NCBI RefSeq assembly: GCF_002006995.1
Contig: NZ_MRUL01000003.1
Coordinates: 1 to 64,000, forward strand
DNA: 64,000 nt
Source: Izhakiella australiensis
GTDB taxonomy: Bacteria; Pseudomonadota; Gammaproteobacteria; Enterobacterales; Enterobacteriaceae
Direction: 5' to 3'
Shown in pieces: positions 44,996 to 55,284 of this stretch. The notes beneath the pieces are model-generated. The model did not search any database. It had not been told where the DNA came from and worked only from the letters and a program-made list of their open reading frames with translations. Positions within the stretch are counted from its first letter, which is position 1; each line of letters starts with the position of its first letter. Position numbers and translations under genes: made by a program.

Positions 44996-46036
44996 CTACC
45001 GGGCTGCTTTGTACTCCAGCCAGCGCTGTTGTAAATCGCTGAGCGTTGCGCTGGCGCTTTTCCAACGGCTGCTTTCCTGCAGCTGTCGGCGGTCATGTCG
45101 CGCGCTATGATATAACCCGCTGACGCGCTCTGCCTTAATCTGCGGCAAATTATCCAGCACGCTGACCGCCCCCTGACGATTATTACAGACCAGAATCATA
45201 TCGCAGCCAGCGCTAAGGGATGCCGCTGCCCGCTCGGCATAGCTTCCCATAATGGCTGCGCCTTCCATAGAGAGATCATCAGAGAAAATAACACCGTCAA
45301 AATTCAGCTGCTGGCGCAGCACCTGCTGTAGCCAGTATTCAGAGCCGCTGGCGGGGCGCGGGTCAACATCAGTATAAATAACGTGCGCCGGCATAATGGC
45401 ATCCAGCTTGCGCTCTGCGATCAGCTGGCGAAAAATCGTCATGTCATGGTTAAAAATTTGTTCCGCAGCACGGCCGTCGCGCGGCGTCTCTTTATGAGAA
45501 TCGGCGGTGACTGCCCCGTGACCGGGAAAATGTTTGCCGGTGCATTTCATACCGGCGCTGTGCATACCATCAATAAATGCACGGGCCATTTCTAAGGCAA
45601 TCGCCGGCGTTTCATGAAATGAACGGTCGCCAATCGCCGTACAAATATGACCGATATCCAGCACCGGTGCGAAGCTGATATCAATATCCAGCGCGGTCAT
45701 TTCCGCCGCCATCAGCCAGCCGGCCTCCTGAGCCAGCTGTTGCGCTTGTGGCTGCGGGTAAAGCGCGGCAAATGACTGCATGGCCGGCAGCGTGGTAAAG
45801 CCGTCGCGAAAGCGCTGTACCCGCCCGCCTTCCTGATCGACGGCGATCACCAGCCGCTGACGGGAAGCCTGACGTATCTGCGCGATTAACGCCTGCAGCT
45901 GCGCCGGATCGTGATAATTGCGAGCAAACAGGATTAACCCACCGACCAGCGGATGTTGCAACATTTCGCGCTCTTCGGCATCCAGCTCATAGCCGGAGAC
46001 ATCTAGCATTACCGGACCCACATCAACCTCTTTCAT
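44996..46036 (-). CDS. nagZ: Beta-N-acetylhexosaminidase NagZ
   Basis: 346 residues from the ATG at 46036, or 341 from the GTG at 46021, which has AGAGG upstream and matches the E. coli start ([10 protein letters not shown]). GH3 enzyme that removes GlcNAc from muropeptides in cell-wall recycling. [36 protein letters not shown] (catalytic His/Asp) and [10 protein letters not shown] (nucleophile Asp) are conserved. It also makes the AmpR inducer in species with AmpC. Follows thiK without a gap. Confidence 0.95.
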   Translation of the reverse strand: MKEVDVGPVMLDVSGYELDAEEREMLQHPLVGGLILFARNYHDPAQLQALIAQIRQASRQRLVIAVDQEGGRVQRFRDGFTTLPAMQSFAALYPQPQAQQLAQEAGWLMAAEMTALDIDISFAPVLDIGHICTAIGDRSFHETPAIALEMARAFIDGMHSAGMKCTGKHFPGHGAVTADSHKETPRDGRAAEQIFNHDMTIFRQLIAERKLDAIMPAHVIYTDVDPRPASGSEYWLQQVLRQQLNFDGVIFSDDLSMEGAAIMGSYAERAAASLSAGCDMILVCNNRQGAVSVLDNLPQIKAERVSGLYHSARHDRRQLQESSRWKSASATLSDLQQRWLEYKAAR

Positions 46037-46885
46037 TCATTGTGACTTTTCAATCTGACGCCAGGCTTCGCGCGCCAGAATTTTTAATTCGCCATCCTGA
46101 CTCTGCTGGTAGCGTAGCTGGTACCAGCTGGCGATTAATAATCGCACCCAGGGACGCCAATGTTCAACCTGCTGCGAAAGTACCCCGGCATTGAGCGACA
46201 TTGCGCTGGCATAGCGCTGCAGCCAACGCGCCCAGCCAGCGGGCGTAATAACCTCGCCATATTGCAGCATGCAAAGCTCCAGCGCCACGTCGCCATCAGC
46301 AGCATATTCCCAGTCAATCAGCTGCAAGCCCTGGCGGGTCTGCAGCAGATTTCCCCGGTGAATATCCAGATGCAAGGGCGCCTTGCGCAGCGCACAGGGC
46401 ACCCCCCGGTTTGTCAGCCGGCGCAACTGCCTGAGCCAGCGGGCGCTTTTATCACGCGGATGGCAAAGCTGCCAGTAGCGCCAGAGCAACGCCGGCAGAT
46501 TAAGGGGAGCACCAACAGGCGGCTGACGGTGCAGGCGGCACAATAGCGGCAGCAGCTGCTGCTCAAAGCTATCGCCCGGCATCTCTGCCGCGTTCTCCCC
46601 CGGGGTCCACGCCAGCAGCAGCCAGGGCGATTGCCAGCCCAGCGGTTCAGGAGCAAGGTCGGCGGCAGACAGCTTGCGCAGCAGACGATATTCCCGCTGG
46701 CGATTAACGCCGGGGATCTCCTGCCCTGCTTCTGGCTGACGCCGCGCTAGCAGCGGGCGACCGGCGCACTCAAGTTGATAAGTCAGACCGGTCAGCCCGT
46801 GCAGGGAGGAAACAGAACCGGCGGCCTGCGCCGCCGGAAACACCTGATGCATAACGCGCTGCAGCGCGGGATCAGTTTTGTACAA
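46037..46885 (-). CDS. thiK: Thiamine kinase
   Basis: 282 residues (E. coli 274). Aminoglycoside-phosphotransferase fold with catalytic HLDIHRGNLLQTRQG (Brenner motif, Asp and Asn present) and LIDWEYAADGDVALEL for Mg-ATP. It phosphorylates thiamine to thiamine phosphate for salvage. It starts inside the end of lpoB (14-bp overlap) and stops directly before nagZ, as in E. coli. Less conserved than its neighbours but all active-site residues are there. Confidence 0.93.
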   Translation of the reverse strand: MYKTDPALQRVMHQVFPAAQAAGSVSSLHGLTGLTYQLECAGRPLLARRQPEAGQEIPGVNRQREYRLLRKLSAADLAPEPLGWQSPWLLLAWTPGENAAEMPGDSFEQQLLPLLCRLHRQPPVGAPLNLPALLWRYWQLCHPRDKSARWLRQLRRLTNRGVPCALRKAPLHLDIHRGNLLQTRQGLQLIDWEYAADGDVALELCMLQYGEVITPAGWARWLQRYASAMSLNAGVLSQQVEHWRPWVRLLIASWYQLRYQQSQDGELKILAREAWRQIEKSQ

Positions 46886-47492
46886 CGCCGTTGCCAGACC
46901 AGGCGATTTCGCCGGACTGCACCAGCATTAACAGCATTTGCAGCGTCGGACTCTTCACGTCGCCATTGACGGTGGTATAAAGCACATACTGCGCATTCGC
47001 CGCGCGGGCAATACCGATGGCTTTACTGCGCGTAGACAGGCTGTCTTCAGCGGACAGGCCGAGGCTTTGACGCGCCGCCTGCAGCTGCTCCGGCGGCACC
47101 AGGCTAAACTGATTTTGATTGCTCAGCGCGCTGACCACCGCATTAGTCACTTTTGCTGACTGGATGCTGCCATTGGTGTTGTTGCGCGTCCCGGCGACCA
47201 GCAGTACGCTGCCGGGCGTGACGCCATCGGCATGCAACATTTGCGCGATCAGTGGCTGGACGCTGGCCTCCCAGTTAAGGGTCTGGAGCTTAGGCGGTTG
47301 AGGAACGGTGGGCGGCTGCTGAGGCTGCTGTGGTTCCTGAGGCGCCGTAACGGGTGGCTGCGTTGGTGTCGGCTGCGTCGGCTCAACGGGTGCGGGTTTT
47401 TGCTGTTGAACGATACAGCCGCTAAGCAGCAATGACAGCGACAGCAACCCGGCCAATCTGGTTATACGCTTTTCCACGCCTTTCCCCCTCAA
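46872..47492 (-). CDS. lpoB: Penicillin-binding protein activator LpoB
   Basis: 206 residues. Lipoprotein signal peptide ends in LLSGC (Cys26 acylated). A Pro/Gln-rich linker (residues 35-75, many PQ and TP repeats) bridges the periplasm; the globular domain starts near LNWEASVQPLIAQMLHADGV and contains SLSTRSKAIGIARAANAQYVLYTT. It sits in the outer membrane and stimulates PBP1b. A shorter GTG start (fifth codon) is possible. Overlaps ycfL by ATGA. Confidence 0.93.
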   Translation of the reverse strand: MRGKGVEKRITRLAGLLSLSLLLSGCIVQQQKPAPVEPTQPTPTQPPVTAPQEPQQPQQPPTVPQPPKLQTLNWEASVQPLIAQMLHADGVTPGSVLLVAGTRNNTNGSIQSAKVTNAVVSALSNQNQFSLVPPEQLQAARQSLGLSAEDSLSTRSKAIGIARAANAQYVLYTTVNGDVKSPTLQMLLMLVQSGEIAWSGNGVVQN

Positions 47493-47857
47493 AGATAAAG
47501 ATAAAGTCTGACCTTACTGGCCGTCAGATTCCCTGTTAGTGATGAAATGTCGACCTTGCCATGAGCCGGCACCGTAATTTGCCGAGGCTTTTCAAAGGGC
47601 AGGATTTGCAGTCCTTTATCGTCATACCAGTAGAAACGATAATTGACCCGCACCGGATGCTCCTGCTCATTATAAAGCGTTGCCGAGGCTTGCTGCTGGC
47701 CATTATTCTCTGAAATAGCGGGCTGGTCAGTTGTAATACCGGCAGACAATACGCCGGACTCCATCACCAGCGATTGCGACGTATTGATCACGGTGCGATC
47801 GCTGCTACAGGCGACCAGCAGCGGTAGCATCACCAGGGAAAGCAGGGCCAGGCGCAT
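47489..47857 (-). CDS. ycfL: YcfL lipoprotein (DUF1425)
   Basis: 122 residues. Lipobox LLVAC makes Cys17 the acylated residue. The mature domain (VRVNYRFYWYDDKGLQILPF, VPAHGKVDISSLTGNLTASKVRLYLYL) matches DUF1425. The domain resembles a small beta-sandwich. Outer-membrane lipoprotein of unknown role, next to lpoB in all enterobacteria I know. The stop overlaps lpoB by ATGA. Confidence 0.92.
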   Translation of the reverse strand: MRLALLSLVMLPLLVACSSDRTVINTSQSLVMESGVLSAGITTDQPAISENNGQQQASATLYNEQEHPVRVNYRFYWYDDKGLQILPFEKPRQITVPAHGKVDISSLTGNLTASKVRLYLYL

Positions 47858-47873
47858 AGGATTTTGCTCCGGA

Positions 47874-48224
47874 TCAGTTAGCCAGCATCGGCCCTAAAGG
47901 ACGCCCGCCCAGCAGATGCATATGGATGTGATAAACTTCCTGACCGCCGTGCTTATTGCAGTTAACGATCAGCCGGTAACCCTCTTCGGCGATGCCTTCC
48001 TGACGGGCTATTTTCGCCGCAACGGTAAACAAACGGCCCAGCGCCGCCTCATGCTCAGGCAGCACATCGTTACTGGTCTCCACCTCAACGTTAGGGATAA
48101 TCAGAATGTGGGTCGGCGCTCTCGGTGAAATATCGCGAAACGCCGTCACCAGTTCGTCCTGATAGATAATATCGGCGGGGATCTCGCGGCGAATGATTTT
48201 ACTGAAAATCGTTTCTTCGGCCAT
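47874..48224 (-). CDS. hinT: HinT nucleoside phosphoramidase
   Basis: 116 residues. HIT motif [11 protein letters not shown] (His-x-His-x-His) with catalytic His and [21 protein letters not shown] at the nucleotide site. E. coli HinT hydrolyses AMP-lysine-type phosphoramidates. It is the first gene of the cluster, 16 bp before ycfL. In E. coli fhuE and ptsG lie between it and ycfH; here only 188 bp remain (48225-48412), with no gene. Confidence 0.95.
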   Translation of the reverse strand: MAEETIFSKIIRREIPADIIYQDELVTAFRDISPRAPTHILIIPNVEVETSNDVLPEHEAALGRLFTVAAKIARQEGIAEEGYRLIVNCNKHGGQEVYHIHMHLLGGRPLGPMLAN

Positions 48225-48412
48225 GATGCAAATCCTTAGCGGTAGAATGGATGTGAAAACACTTCCGTAGGTTCATTCTGTCAGTATGAGCGAAAAATTT
48301 GTTTTCTTTCAAGCTGAAAACCGGCTTAAGGCGCGGAAAATGTATTTTAGCGCGCCGCCGGATTATTCAATAGTGAGTCATTAAGCATAGTCGGAAAAGG
48401 CCGCCGTCGACG

Positions 48413-49228
48413 TCAGTCGGATGATCGGCCACCGGCGCTCAGCCCCAGCCTTTGCGGAGCAACGTGAAACAGTCGGGAAAAATTCTCTGTGGTTACCCGT
48501 GCCAGCTGCTCTACGCTTACGCCCTTTAACACCGCCATATACTCGGCGACGTCGCGGGTAAAGGCCGGTTCGTTCTGCTTGCCGCGATGCGGCACCGGCG
48601 CCAGATAAGGCGAGTCAGTTTCTACCAGCATGCGATCAAGCGGTACGTAGCGCGCAGCATCGCGCAGCGCCTCTGCATTGCGAAACGTTACGATGCCGGA
48701 AAAAGAGATATAAAAGCCCAGATCGAGCAATTGTTCAGCGGTTTGCCGATCTTCGGTAAAACAATGCAGAACGCCGCCGCATTCATCGGCGCGCTCTTCG
48801 CGCAACAGTGCCAGAGTATCTTCGCGCGCATCGCGGGTATGCACGATAACCGGCTTGTTTAATTGGCGGCCGACGCGAATATGCTCACGAAAAGAGGCCT
48901 GCTGGCGCGGACGGGTTTCCGGATGATAATAATAATCCAGCCCGGTTTCTCCCAGCGCCACCACGCGCTGATCGGCCGCCAGCTGATGCAGTTCGCTAAA
49001 ATCCCATTCTTCATCCTGATTAAGCGGATGAACCCCGCAGGAATAGGCTACGTTCGCCCGCTCGCCGATCTGTTCCACCATCGCCCGGTAGCCCGGCAGC
49101 GTCGTCGCCACCGCCAGGCAGAACTTCACGTCACGCGCGGCGGCTTTCGCCAGAACATCATCGATATCATGGTGTAAGTTTTCATAATCCAGGCCATCAA
49201 GATGGCAGTGGGAGTCAACTAAGAACAT
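48413..49228 (-). CDS. ycfH: TatD-family metal-dependent hydrolase YcfH
   Basis: 271 residues (E. coli 265). VDSHCHLDGLDYENL has the metal ligands at the start; AVATTLPGYRAMVEQI, ALGETGLDYYY, PVIVHTRDAREDTLAL and MLVETDSPYLAPVPHRGKQNEP are the other ligands and conserved loops. The family includes 3'-5' DNA exonucleases, but YcfH has no settled role. Directly follows holB by 2 bp. Last gene of the fab-side operon. Confidence 0.94.
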   Translation of the reverse strand: MFLVDSHCHLDGLDYENLHHDIDDVLAKAAARDVKFCLAVATTLPGYRAMVEQIGERANVAYSCGVHPLNQDEEWDFSELHQLAADQRVVALGETGLDYYYHPETRPRQQASFREHIRVGRQLNKPVIVHTRDAREDTLALLREERADECGGVLHCFTEDRQTAEQLLDLGFYISFSGIVTFRNAEALRDAARYVPLDRMLVETDSPYLAPVPHRGKQNEPAFTRDVAEYMAVLKGVSVEQLARVTTENFSRLFHVAPQRLGLSAGGRSSD

Positions 49229-49230
49229 CG

Positions 49231-50226
49231 TCAGTTTCCCTGTAGCGGGCTGGAAGCAAGCAGCTGCTCCCAGCGTAATAATTGATCGGTCAGCAGCAGT
49301 TCGCGGTTAACGGCAGTGACGGTGAGCAGCTGCTCGCGACAGCGCAGCCACTGGCGCAAACTCTCATCCAACACGCTCGCCGGCAGACGGCTGGCAAGCT
49401 GTTCCACCAGCGGCTGGCTATCAATATTAGCCAGCGCCATCTCGCCGCCCTGCTGCCATTTCAGCGCGTCCAGCAGCAGAGTGCTCAGCCAGCTAATGCG
49501 TTCTGGCGCATCATCATAGTTAAGATGCTTCAACAGGCTTAACAAATCCTGCGACAGGCCGTCATACAGGCCCTGGCACAGCGACTGGCGGGCAGCCCAG
49601 GGTTTATCCTGTAGCAGATCGCGCGCCGCGGCCGGCGCTCCGCCGCTCAGACGCAGTGCCGTGGTGATTTCCTGCGCGCTTTTCTGCGTTTGATTCTGCA
49701 ACCAATTCTGGCTGAAAGACTCGTCGGGCGGCGCCAGATGCCAACAGATGCAGCGGCTGCGTAGCGTCGCCAGCAGGCGTCCGGGCTGATGGCTGCAAAG
49801 AATAAACCAGGTATTAGCCGGCGGCTCTTCCAGCGTTTTTAACAGCGCATTAGCGGCGGCCTCCGTCAGCTGACCGGCATCCGGCAGCCAGACGATTTTT
49901 TCTCCACCCTGCTGTGAACGGTGGTAAAGCTTTTCCGCCACCTGGCGCACGGCATCGATCCCCAGCGAACTTTTGCCCTGTTCGGCGCTAAGTTTGTACC
50001 AGTCGGGATGCGTGGATGCCTGCATCAGCTGGCAGCTGTGGCAGCGGCCGCAGCTTTTCAGGCCTTCACGCTGCTGGCACATAAGCCAGCGGCTGATCCC
50101 CCAAACCAGCGACGCCTCACCCATGCCCGGCTGTGCCTGTATCAGCAGCGCATGATGCGCTCGCCCCTGCCGATGCTGCTCAATCAGCTGTCGGTAAGGC
50201 GCGTTCAGCCAGGGATACCAATTCAT
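49231..50226 (-). CDS. holB: DNA polymerase III subunit delta'
   Basis: 331 residues from the ATG at 50226 ([17 protein letters not shown]), which overlaps the tmk stop (ATGA); a start at 50244 would add 6 residues. Clamp-loader AAA+ protein with zinc knot [10 protein letters not shown] and [17 protein letters not shown], a degenerate P-loop as in E. coli delta'. [28 protein letters not shown] is the sensor/SRC motif. With delta, tau and gamma it opens the sliding clamp. Confidence 0.95.
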   Translation of the reverse strand: MNWYPWLNAPYRQLIEQHRQGRAHHALLIQAQPGMGEASLVWGISRWLMCQQREGLKSCGRCHSCQLMQASTHPDWYKLSAEQGKSSLGIDAVRQVAEKLYHRSQQGGEKIVWLPDAGQLTEAAANALLKTLEEPPANTWFILCSHQPGRLLATLRSRCICWHLAPPDESFSQNWLQNQTQKSAQEITTALRLSGGAPAAARDLLQDKPWAARQSLCQGLYDGLSQDLLSLLKHLNYDDAPERISWLSTLLLDALKWQQGGEMALANIDSQPLVEQLASRLPASVLDESLRQWLRCREQLLTVTAVNRELLLTDQLLRWEQLLASSPLQGN

Positions 50227-50855
50227 TGCTGTTCCTTCAGCCATTGCGCCAGGGTGCGGCGAATATCCGCGCTTACCGCCTCCAGCGGCTGCATGGCGTC
50301 AATGGTCCTGATATCAGCATCGGCAGCGGCCAGCGCCAGGTAGCGCTCGCGGGTGCGATGGAAGAAATTCAGCGATTCCTGCTCAATCCGGTCCAGCGCA
50401 CCGCGCGCGCGCGCGCGTTGCAGGCCGGTTTCCGGCGTAACGTCGAGATAAAGGGTTAAATCCGGCGTAAAATCCCCCAGCACCGCCTGACGCAGCGTCG
50501 TCATCAGCGCGCTGTCCATGCAGCGCCCTCCTCCCTGATAAGCCTGCGAAGAGAGATCGTGACGATCGCCAATCACCCAGCAGCCTCGCGCCAACGCCGG
50601 TTTAATCACGTTTTCTACCAGCTGCACGCGCGCGGCGTACAGCATCAGGAGTTCGGCCCGGTCGCTGATAACCTCGTCGTCAATGCCCTGTTTAATCAGC
50701 TCGCGCAGCTTTTCCGCCAGCGGCGTACCGCCCGGTTCGCGGGTAAAAACCAGATCGGTAATACCGTGACGCTGCAGTTCCGCCACCAGCGCATCACGGG
50801 CTGTGGTTTTACCTGCGCCCTCCAGCCCTTCAATGACAATAAACTTACTTTTCAT
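50223..50855 (-). CDS. tmk: Thymidylate kinase
   Basis: 210 residues (E. coli 213). P-loop [32 protein letters not shown] with the dTMP-binding Asp-Arg, and [20 protein letters not shown] with the LID arginines of the bacterial type. It converts dTMP to dTDP with ATP. Sits between mltG and holB with overlaps at both sides, so this part is one operon from pabC to ycfH. Confidence 0.97.
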   Translation of the reverse strand: MKSKFIVIEGLEGAGKTTARDALVAELQRHGITDLVFTREPGGTPLAEKLRELIKQGIDDEVISDRAELLMLYAARVQLVENVIKPALARGCWVIGDRHDLSSQAYQGGGRCMDSALMTTLRQAVLGDFTPDLTLYLDVTPETGLQRARARGALDRIEQESLNFFHRTRERYLALAAADADIRTIDAMQPLEAVSADIRRTLAQWLKEQQ

Positions 50856-51861
50856 GCTTTTCCTTTTCTATTTGCCGCCAGATATCTACCGCGCGGTTAT
50901 GGCTGGCCAGATTGGTGGTAAAGGTATGGCCACCCTTACCATCGGCGACAAAATAAAGGTAGTCGGTTGTGTCAGGATGCGCGGCGGCTTCCAGCGAAGC
51001 CTTACCTGGCATCGCAATCGGTCCGGGCGGCAGGCCGCTAATGGTATAGGTATTATAAGGGCTGGGCGTTTCCAGATCGCTGCGCGTTAGCATGCCTTTG
51101 TATTTATCGCCCATACCGTAAATCACCGTCGGGTCCGTTTGCAGCCGCATCCCCAGCCGCAGCCGGTTGATAAACACCGACGCCACGCGCGCGCGCTCCG
51201 CCGGCAGCGCCGTCTCTTTTTCCACGATCGAAGCCATGGTTATCATTGCCGTTGGGTCAGCATAGGGCAACCCTTCTTTGCGCTGCTCCCACAGCGGGGT
51301 CACTATCTGCTTCATGCGTTCATGAGCGCGCTTGAGGATCGCCACATCGCTGGTATTCGCGGTATAGGAATAGGTATCCGGATAGAACCAGCCTTCGGCG
51401 CCGTTTTTCAGATTAAGCGCTTTTTCTACCGCCCCGGCATCATCCTGCTTAAGCGTATGCTTAATATAGGGTGCCGCCCGCAGCTGCTGTAGCCATTCGC
51501 TCAGTCGGGAACCTTCGACAAAGCGAATGGGGAACTGCGCCTCTTTGCCGCTGACCAGCAGCGCCAGCATTTCCCGCACCGTCATCGACGGCTGAAAACG
51601 GTAGGTTCCCGCTTTAAATTTCGCCAGGGCTGGCTCAATTTTCAACAGCAGATCGAACCAGGGACCGGAACCGATTACCTTTTGCTGCTCAAGCAGATCT
51701 TCAAGCCCTACCCGGCCGGTGCCGGCGGGCAGCGTAAAAATTAACTCCTGGCTAAGCGTCAATCGTGACGCCGCAAACTGTTTGACCTTCCAGTAAACGC
51801 CGCCGGTCGCAATGACCAGCACAACCAGCGCGCTCCATAATACTTTGCGCTTTTTCGTCAT
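50845..51861 (-). CDS. mltG: Endolytic murein transglycosylase MltG
   Basis: 338 residues (E. coli 340). Membrane anchor at residues about 8-26 ([16 protein letters not shown]), LysM-like region, then the YceG catalytic domain with [17 protein letters not shown] and [25 protein letters not shown] (catalytic Glu). [25 protein letters not shown] is a strong signature. It cuts nascent glycan strands and may end their growth. Starts 1 bp after pabC; overlaps tmk by 11 bp. Confidence 0.96.
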   Translation of the reverse strand: MTKKRKVLWSALVVLVIATGGVYWKVKQFAASRLTLSQELIFTLPAGTGRVGLEDLLEQQKVIGSGPWFDLLLKIEPALAKFKAGTYRFQPSMTVREMLALLVSGKEAQFPIRFVEGSRLSEWLQQLRAAPYIKHTLKQDDAGAVEKALNLKNGAEGWFYPDTYSYTANTSDVAILKRAHERMKQIVTPLWEQRKEGLPYADPTAMITMASIVEKETALPAERARVASVFINRLRLGMRLQTDPTVIYGMGDKYKGMLTRSDLETPSPYNTYTISGLPPGPIAMPGKASLEAAAHPDTTDYLYFVADGKGGHTFTTNLASHNRAVDIWRQIEKEKHEK

Positions 51862-51862
51862 G

Positions 51863-52672
51863 TTATTTCCATTCGTCGTTGTTTGTCGTCAGCTGATGGT
51901 AAAATTCCCGGGACTGATAACGGTATGTCTCCGCCTGAATAACCGGCACCAGCGGCATCAGGGCGTTACAAATTAACACCTCGTCGGCATCACTCAGTGC
52001 ATCCGGCGTCTGACGCACATATGCCACCGGCCATCCCAGCGTTTGCGCCTGCTGTATCAGGTGCTGACGGGCAAGCCCGGCCACGCCGCAGAGGGATAAA
52101 TCGGGGGTAAAAAGCTGTGTGCCCTTACGCCAGAACAGGTTAGCCGCACAGCATTCCACCAGCCGACCTTCAGTGTCAAGCACCAGCGCTTCGTCTGCTG
52201 GCTTTGCATCCAGCTCGGCGCGAATCAGTACCTGTTCAAGACGATTCAGGTGCTTTAGCCCCGCCAGCACGGGGTTACTCCCCAGCGGCGTCGATACCCG
52301 CGCCAGGCGGGCGCCCCTTTCACGCAGAGCGGGATAATGGGCAGGATAAGGCGCGCAGCTGAGGATACGCGTTGGTAAGCCGCAGCCGGCCATGCTGTAA
52401 CCCCGGCCGCCGGCGCCGCGCGTGATAATAACTTTCAGCACCGCATCATCCTGCTGCGACGCCAGCGTACGCATCTCGCTGTCAAGTTGCGACCAGTCTG
52501 TCTGCTCGATCATCAGCCGCTGACAGGCCAGCTTAAGGCGCGCCAGATGCGCCTCGTGCCAGACCACTTTTCCCCGGCGTATTCTGGCGGTGGTAAAGCA
52601 GCCATCGCCAAACTGTATTGCGCGATCGCTGGCATCAAGCTGATGTTGCGCAACCCCGTTAATCAGCATCAT
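51863..52672 (-). CDS. pabC: Aminodeoxychorismate lyase
   Basis: 269 residues, the E. coli length. PLP enzyme that makes p-aminobenzoate for folate. The active-site Lys is in [32 protein letters not shown] and [23 protein letters not shown] are other conserved pieces. fabF ends upstream with a terminator (52761-52784), so pabC may have its own promoter or receive read-through. mltG follows at once. Confidence 0.95.
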   Translation of the reverse strand: MMLINGVAQHQLDASDRAIQFGDGCFTTARIRRGKVVWHEAHLARLKLACQRLMIEQTDWSQLDSEMRTLASQQDDAVLKVIITRGAGGRGYSMAGCGLPTRILSCAPYPAHYPALRERGARLARVSTPLGSNPVLAGLKHLNRLEQVLIRAELDAKPADEALVLDTEGRLVECCAANLFWRKGTQLFTPDLSLCGVAGLARQHLIQQAQTLGWPVAYVRQTPDALSDADEVLICNALMPLVPVIQAETYRYQSREFYHQLTTNNDEWK

Positions 52673-52760
52673 TGGCTTTCCCGTGTCGTACTTTTAGCCT
52701 AAGCGTACCCGCACCGGAGGAAGGAGTCATCCCTGTAGGGTAAGGATTTGTTGGCAAATG

Positions 52761-52784
52761 AAAAGGCCCGCGCTGCGGCGGGCC
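52761..52784 (-). terminator. Terminator after fabF
   Basis: On the minus strand GGCCCGC and GCGGGCC arms are followed by TTTTC. It lies 29 bp after the fabF stop, splitting the fab genes from pabC. Confidence 0.75.
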
Positions 52785-52812
52785 CTGATTTATGACTTCG
52801 GGTAAGCAGCGA

Positions 52813-54054
52813 CTAAACCCGCCGGAAGATAAGCGAGCCGTTGGTACCACCAAAGCCGAAGGAGTTACACAGCGTGTACTCCAGCGCATCAACCTGACGT
52901 GCCGTATGCGGTACAAAATCCAGGTCGCAGCCCTCATCCGGATTATCCAGATTGATCGTCGGCGGAATACTGTTATCACGCAGCGCCAGAATCGAGTATA
53001 TGGCTTCAATCGCACCGGCCGCGCCGAGCAAATGGCCGGTCATCGATTTCGTCGAGCTGACCATCACCTTACCAGCGGCAGCGCCAAATACGGATTTCAC
53101 CGCCTGGGCTTCAGCAATATCTCCGGCCGGCGTTGAGGTGCCGTGGGCGTTAATATAGCCGATCTGCTCAGGGTTAATTTGCGCATCGCGAATGGCGTTA
53201 ACCATCGCCAACGCGGCGCCGGCGCCGTTTTCCGGCGGCGAGGTCATATGATAAGCATCGCTGCTCATGCCGAAACCAACGACTTCAGCGTAAATTTTGG
53301 CACCACGCTTTTTCGCGTGCTCATACTCTTCCAGCATCAGGATACCGGCACCATCACCCAGCACGAAGCCATCGCGGTCTTTGTCCCATGGGCGGCTGGC
53401 CGCCTGAGGGTCTTCATTACGCGTAGACAGCGCGCGCGCGGCGCCAAAGCCGCCAACGCCCAGTGGGGTGCTGGCTTTTTCCGCACCACCGGCCAGCATC
53501 GCGTCCGCATCGTTATAAGCGATGATGCGCGCCGCATGACCTATGTTATGCACGCCAGTGGTACAGGCCGTGGCGATGGAAATGCTCGGTCCCTTCAGGC
53601 CATACATAATCGTCAAATGCCCTGCGACCATATTAACGATGGTAGAAGGAACGAAAAACGGACTGATTTTGCGCGGACCGCCGTTGACCAGAGAGCTATG
53701 ATTCTCTTCAATCAGCCCGAGTCCACCGATGCCGGAACCAATTGCCGCACCGATACGCCCGGCGTTTTCGTCGGTCACAACCAGACCGGAATCCTGCATG
53801 GCCTGCACGCCCGCAACAATCCCATATTGAATGAAGGCATCCATCTTACGCTGATCTTTGCGCGAGATGATGTCATCACAGTTAAAATCTCTAACCAGGC
53901 CTGCAAAACGCGTTGCATATGAACTGGTATCAAAATGGTCGATCGGGCTGATGCCACTCTGTCCGGCAAGGAGAGCACTCCAGGTTGACTCTACGGTATT
54001 GCCGACAGGAGACAACATGCCAAGACCGGTCACAACTACACGACGCTTAGACAC
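52813..54054 (-). CDS. fabF: 3-oxoacyl-ACP synthase II (FabF)
   Basis: 413 residues (E. coli 413). Elongating beta-ketoacyl-ACP synthase (KAS II) in fatty acid synthesis. Catalytic Cys164 in [15 protein letters not shown], with His in [11 protein letters not shown] and His in [17 protein letters not shown]. Elongates palmitoleoyl-ACP and works in temperature control of membrane lipids. Last of the fab genes here, 90 bp after acpP. Confidence 0.97.
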   Translation of the reverse strand: MSKRRVVVTGLGMLSPVGNTVESTWSALLAGQSGISPIDHFDTSSYATRFAGLVRDFNCDDIISRKDQRKMDAFIQYGIVAGVQAMQDSGLVVTDENAGRIGAAIGSGIGGLGLIEENHSSLVNGGPRKISPFFVPSTIVNMVAGHLTIMYGLKGPSISIATACTTGVHNIGHAARIIAYNDADAMLAGGAEKASTPLGVGGFGAARALSTRNEDPQAASRPWDKDRDGFVLGDGAGILMLEEYEHAKKRGAKIYAEVVGFGMSSDAYHMTSPPENGAGAALAMVNAIRDAQINPEQIGYINAHGTSTPAGDIAEAQAVKSVFGAAAGKVMVSSTKSMTGHLLGAAGAIEAIYSILALRDNSIPPTINLDNPDEGCDLDFVPHTARQVDALEYTLCNSFGFGGTNGSLIFRRV

Positions 54055-54144
54055 GTTCGTCCTCCAGGGAGGGTAAACTTAGAATAATATGGGACGCTGC
54101 ATAAAACTCAGGCGGTCAAATGACCGCCTGGGAAGTTCACTAAC

Positions 54145-54381
54145 TTATTGCTTAGCTGCGTTGATGTAATCCATCGCTTTCTGAACGTCAGTGATCTTCT
54201 CTGCTTCTTCGTCCGGAATCTCAATATCAAACTCTTCTTCCAGAGCCATAACCAGCTCAACAGTGTCAAGAGAATCGGCGCCCAGATCTTCCACGAAAGA
54301 AGCGCTGTTAGTCACTTCTTCTTCTTTCACGCCCAGCTGCTCAGCAATGATTTTCTTAACGCGTTGTTCGATGTCGCTCAT
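54145..54381 (-). CDS. acpP: Acyl carrier protein
   Basis: 78 residues. [10 protein letters not shown] holds the serine that carries phosphopantetheine (Ser37 with Met, Ser36 in the mature protein). Very acidic, as expected ([15 protein letters not shown]). It carries growing acyl chains for all Fab enzymes and also PlsX and LPS synthesis. Its own upstream space of 154 bp suggests separate strong expression. Confidence 0.98.
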   Translation of the reverse strand: MSDIEQRVKKIIAEQLGVKEEEVTNSASFVEDLGADSLDTVELVMALEEEFDIEIPDEEAEKITDVQKAMDYINAAKQ

Positions 54382-54535
54382 ACTATTAAATTTCCTATCA
54401 AAACTCGCTTTCGCGATGGTTTTCGTAGTGTATAAAAAGTTGAAAAAGATGCAACTAAATCCCGGCTGGTCTAACCACGATTTGACGTTATTTTGCGTGA
54501 ATCACCACAAATAACGCAAATAGATTTCGTGATTA

Positions 54536-55270
54536 TCAGACCATATACATTCCGCCATTGACGTGAAGCGTCTCACCAGTGATGTACGCTGCCTCGTCAG
54601 AGGCTAAAAATGCAACGGCATTGGCGATTTCCCGAGGGTCACCGAGGCGCCCCGCCGGAACTTCGGCCAGAATGCCTGCCCGCTGATCTTCATTCAATGC
54701 ACGTGTCATATCGGTTTCAATAAAACCTGGCGCCACGACGTTAACGGTAATACCCCGTGACGCAATTTCACGCGCCAGTGATTTGCTGAACCCGATCAAT
54801 CCCGCCTTTGCTGCGGCGTAATTGGCCTGGCCCGCGTTACCCATGGTGCCAACGACGGAGCCGATAGTAATAATCCGGCCCGAACGCTTCTTCATCATGG
54901 CACGCATCACCGCCTTGGAAAGGCGGAAAACTGACGTAAGGTTGGTGTTCAGGATATCCTGCCACTCTTCGTCTTTCATGCGCATGAGAAGATTGTCACG
55001 CGTGATGCCTGCATTATTAACTAAAATGTCTACTTCGCCAAACTCAGCGCGAATTTTTTCCAGTACGCCGTCAATTGACGCGCTGTCTGTGACGTCAAGC
55101 GCCAGACCGACACCGTTATCGCCCAGATAATCACTGATTGCCTTTGCGCCACTTTCGCTGGTTGCAGTGCCAATGACCTTTGCGCCGCGTGCTACCAGCG
55201 TTTCAGCAATTGCGCGACCAATACCGCGACTGGCGCCGGTAACCAGCGCTATTTTTCCATCAAAGCTCAT
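54536..55270 (-). CDS. fabG: 3-oxoacyl-ACP reductase
   Basis: 244 residues, E. coli length. Short-chain dehydrogenase with NADP site VTGASRGIGRA and NNAG motif, catalytic Ser138, Tyr151 and Lys155 (GSVVGTMGNAGQANYAAAK). Reduces beta-ketoacyl-ACP. 14 bp after fabD, so co-translated with it. Confidence 0.98.
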   Translation of the reverse strand: MSFDGKIALVTGASRGIGRAIAETLVARGAKVIGTATSESGAKAISDYLGDNGVGLALDVTDSASIDGVLEKIRAEFGEVDILVNNAGITRDNLLMRMKDEEWQDILNTNLTSVFRLSKAVMRAMMKKRSGRIITIGSVVGTMGNAGQANYAAAKAGLIGFSKSLAREIASRGITVNVVAPGFIETDMTRALNEDQRAGILAEVPAGRLGDPREIANAVAFLASDEAAYITGETLHVNGGMYMV

Positions 55271-55284
55271 GGTTTTCCTCGTGT

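Noticed and set aside
53143-53922. 259-codon frame antisense to fabF
   Set aside because: Shadow of the conserved fabF coding sequence; no recognisable domain.
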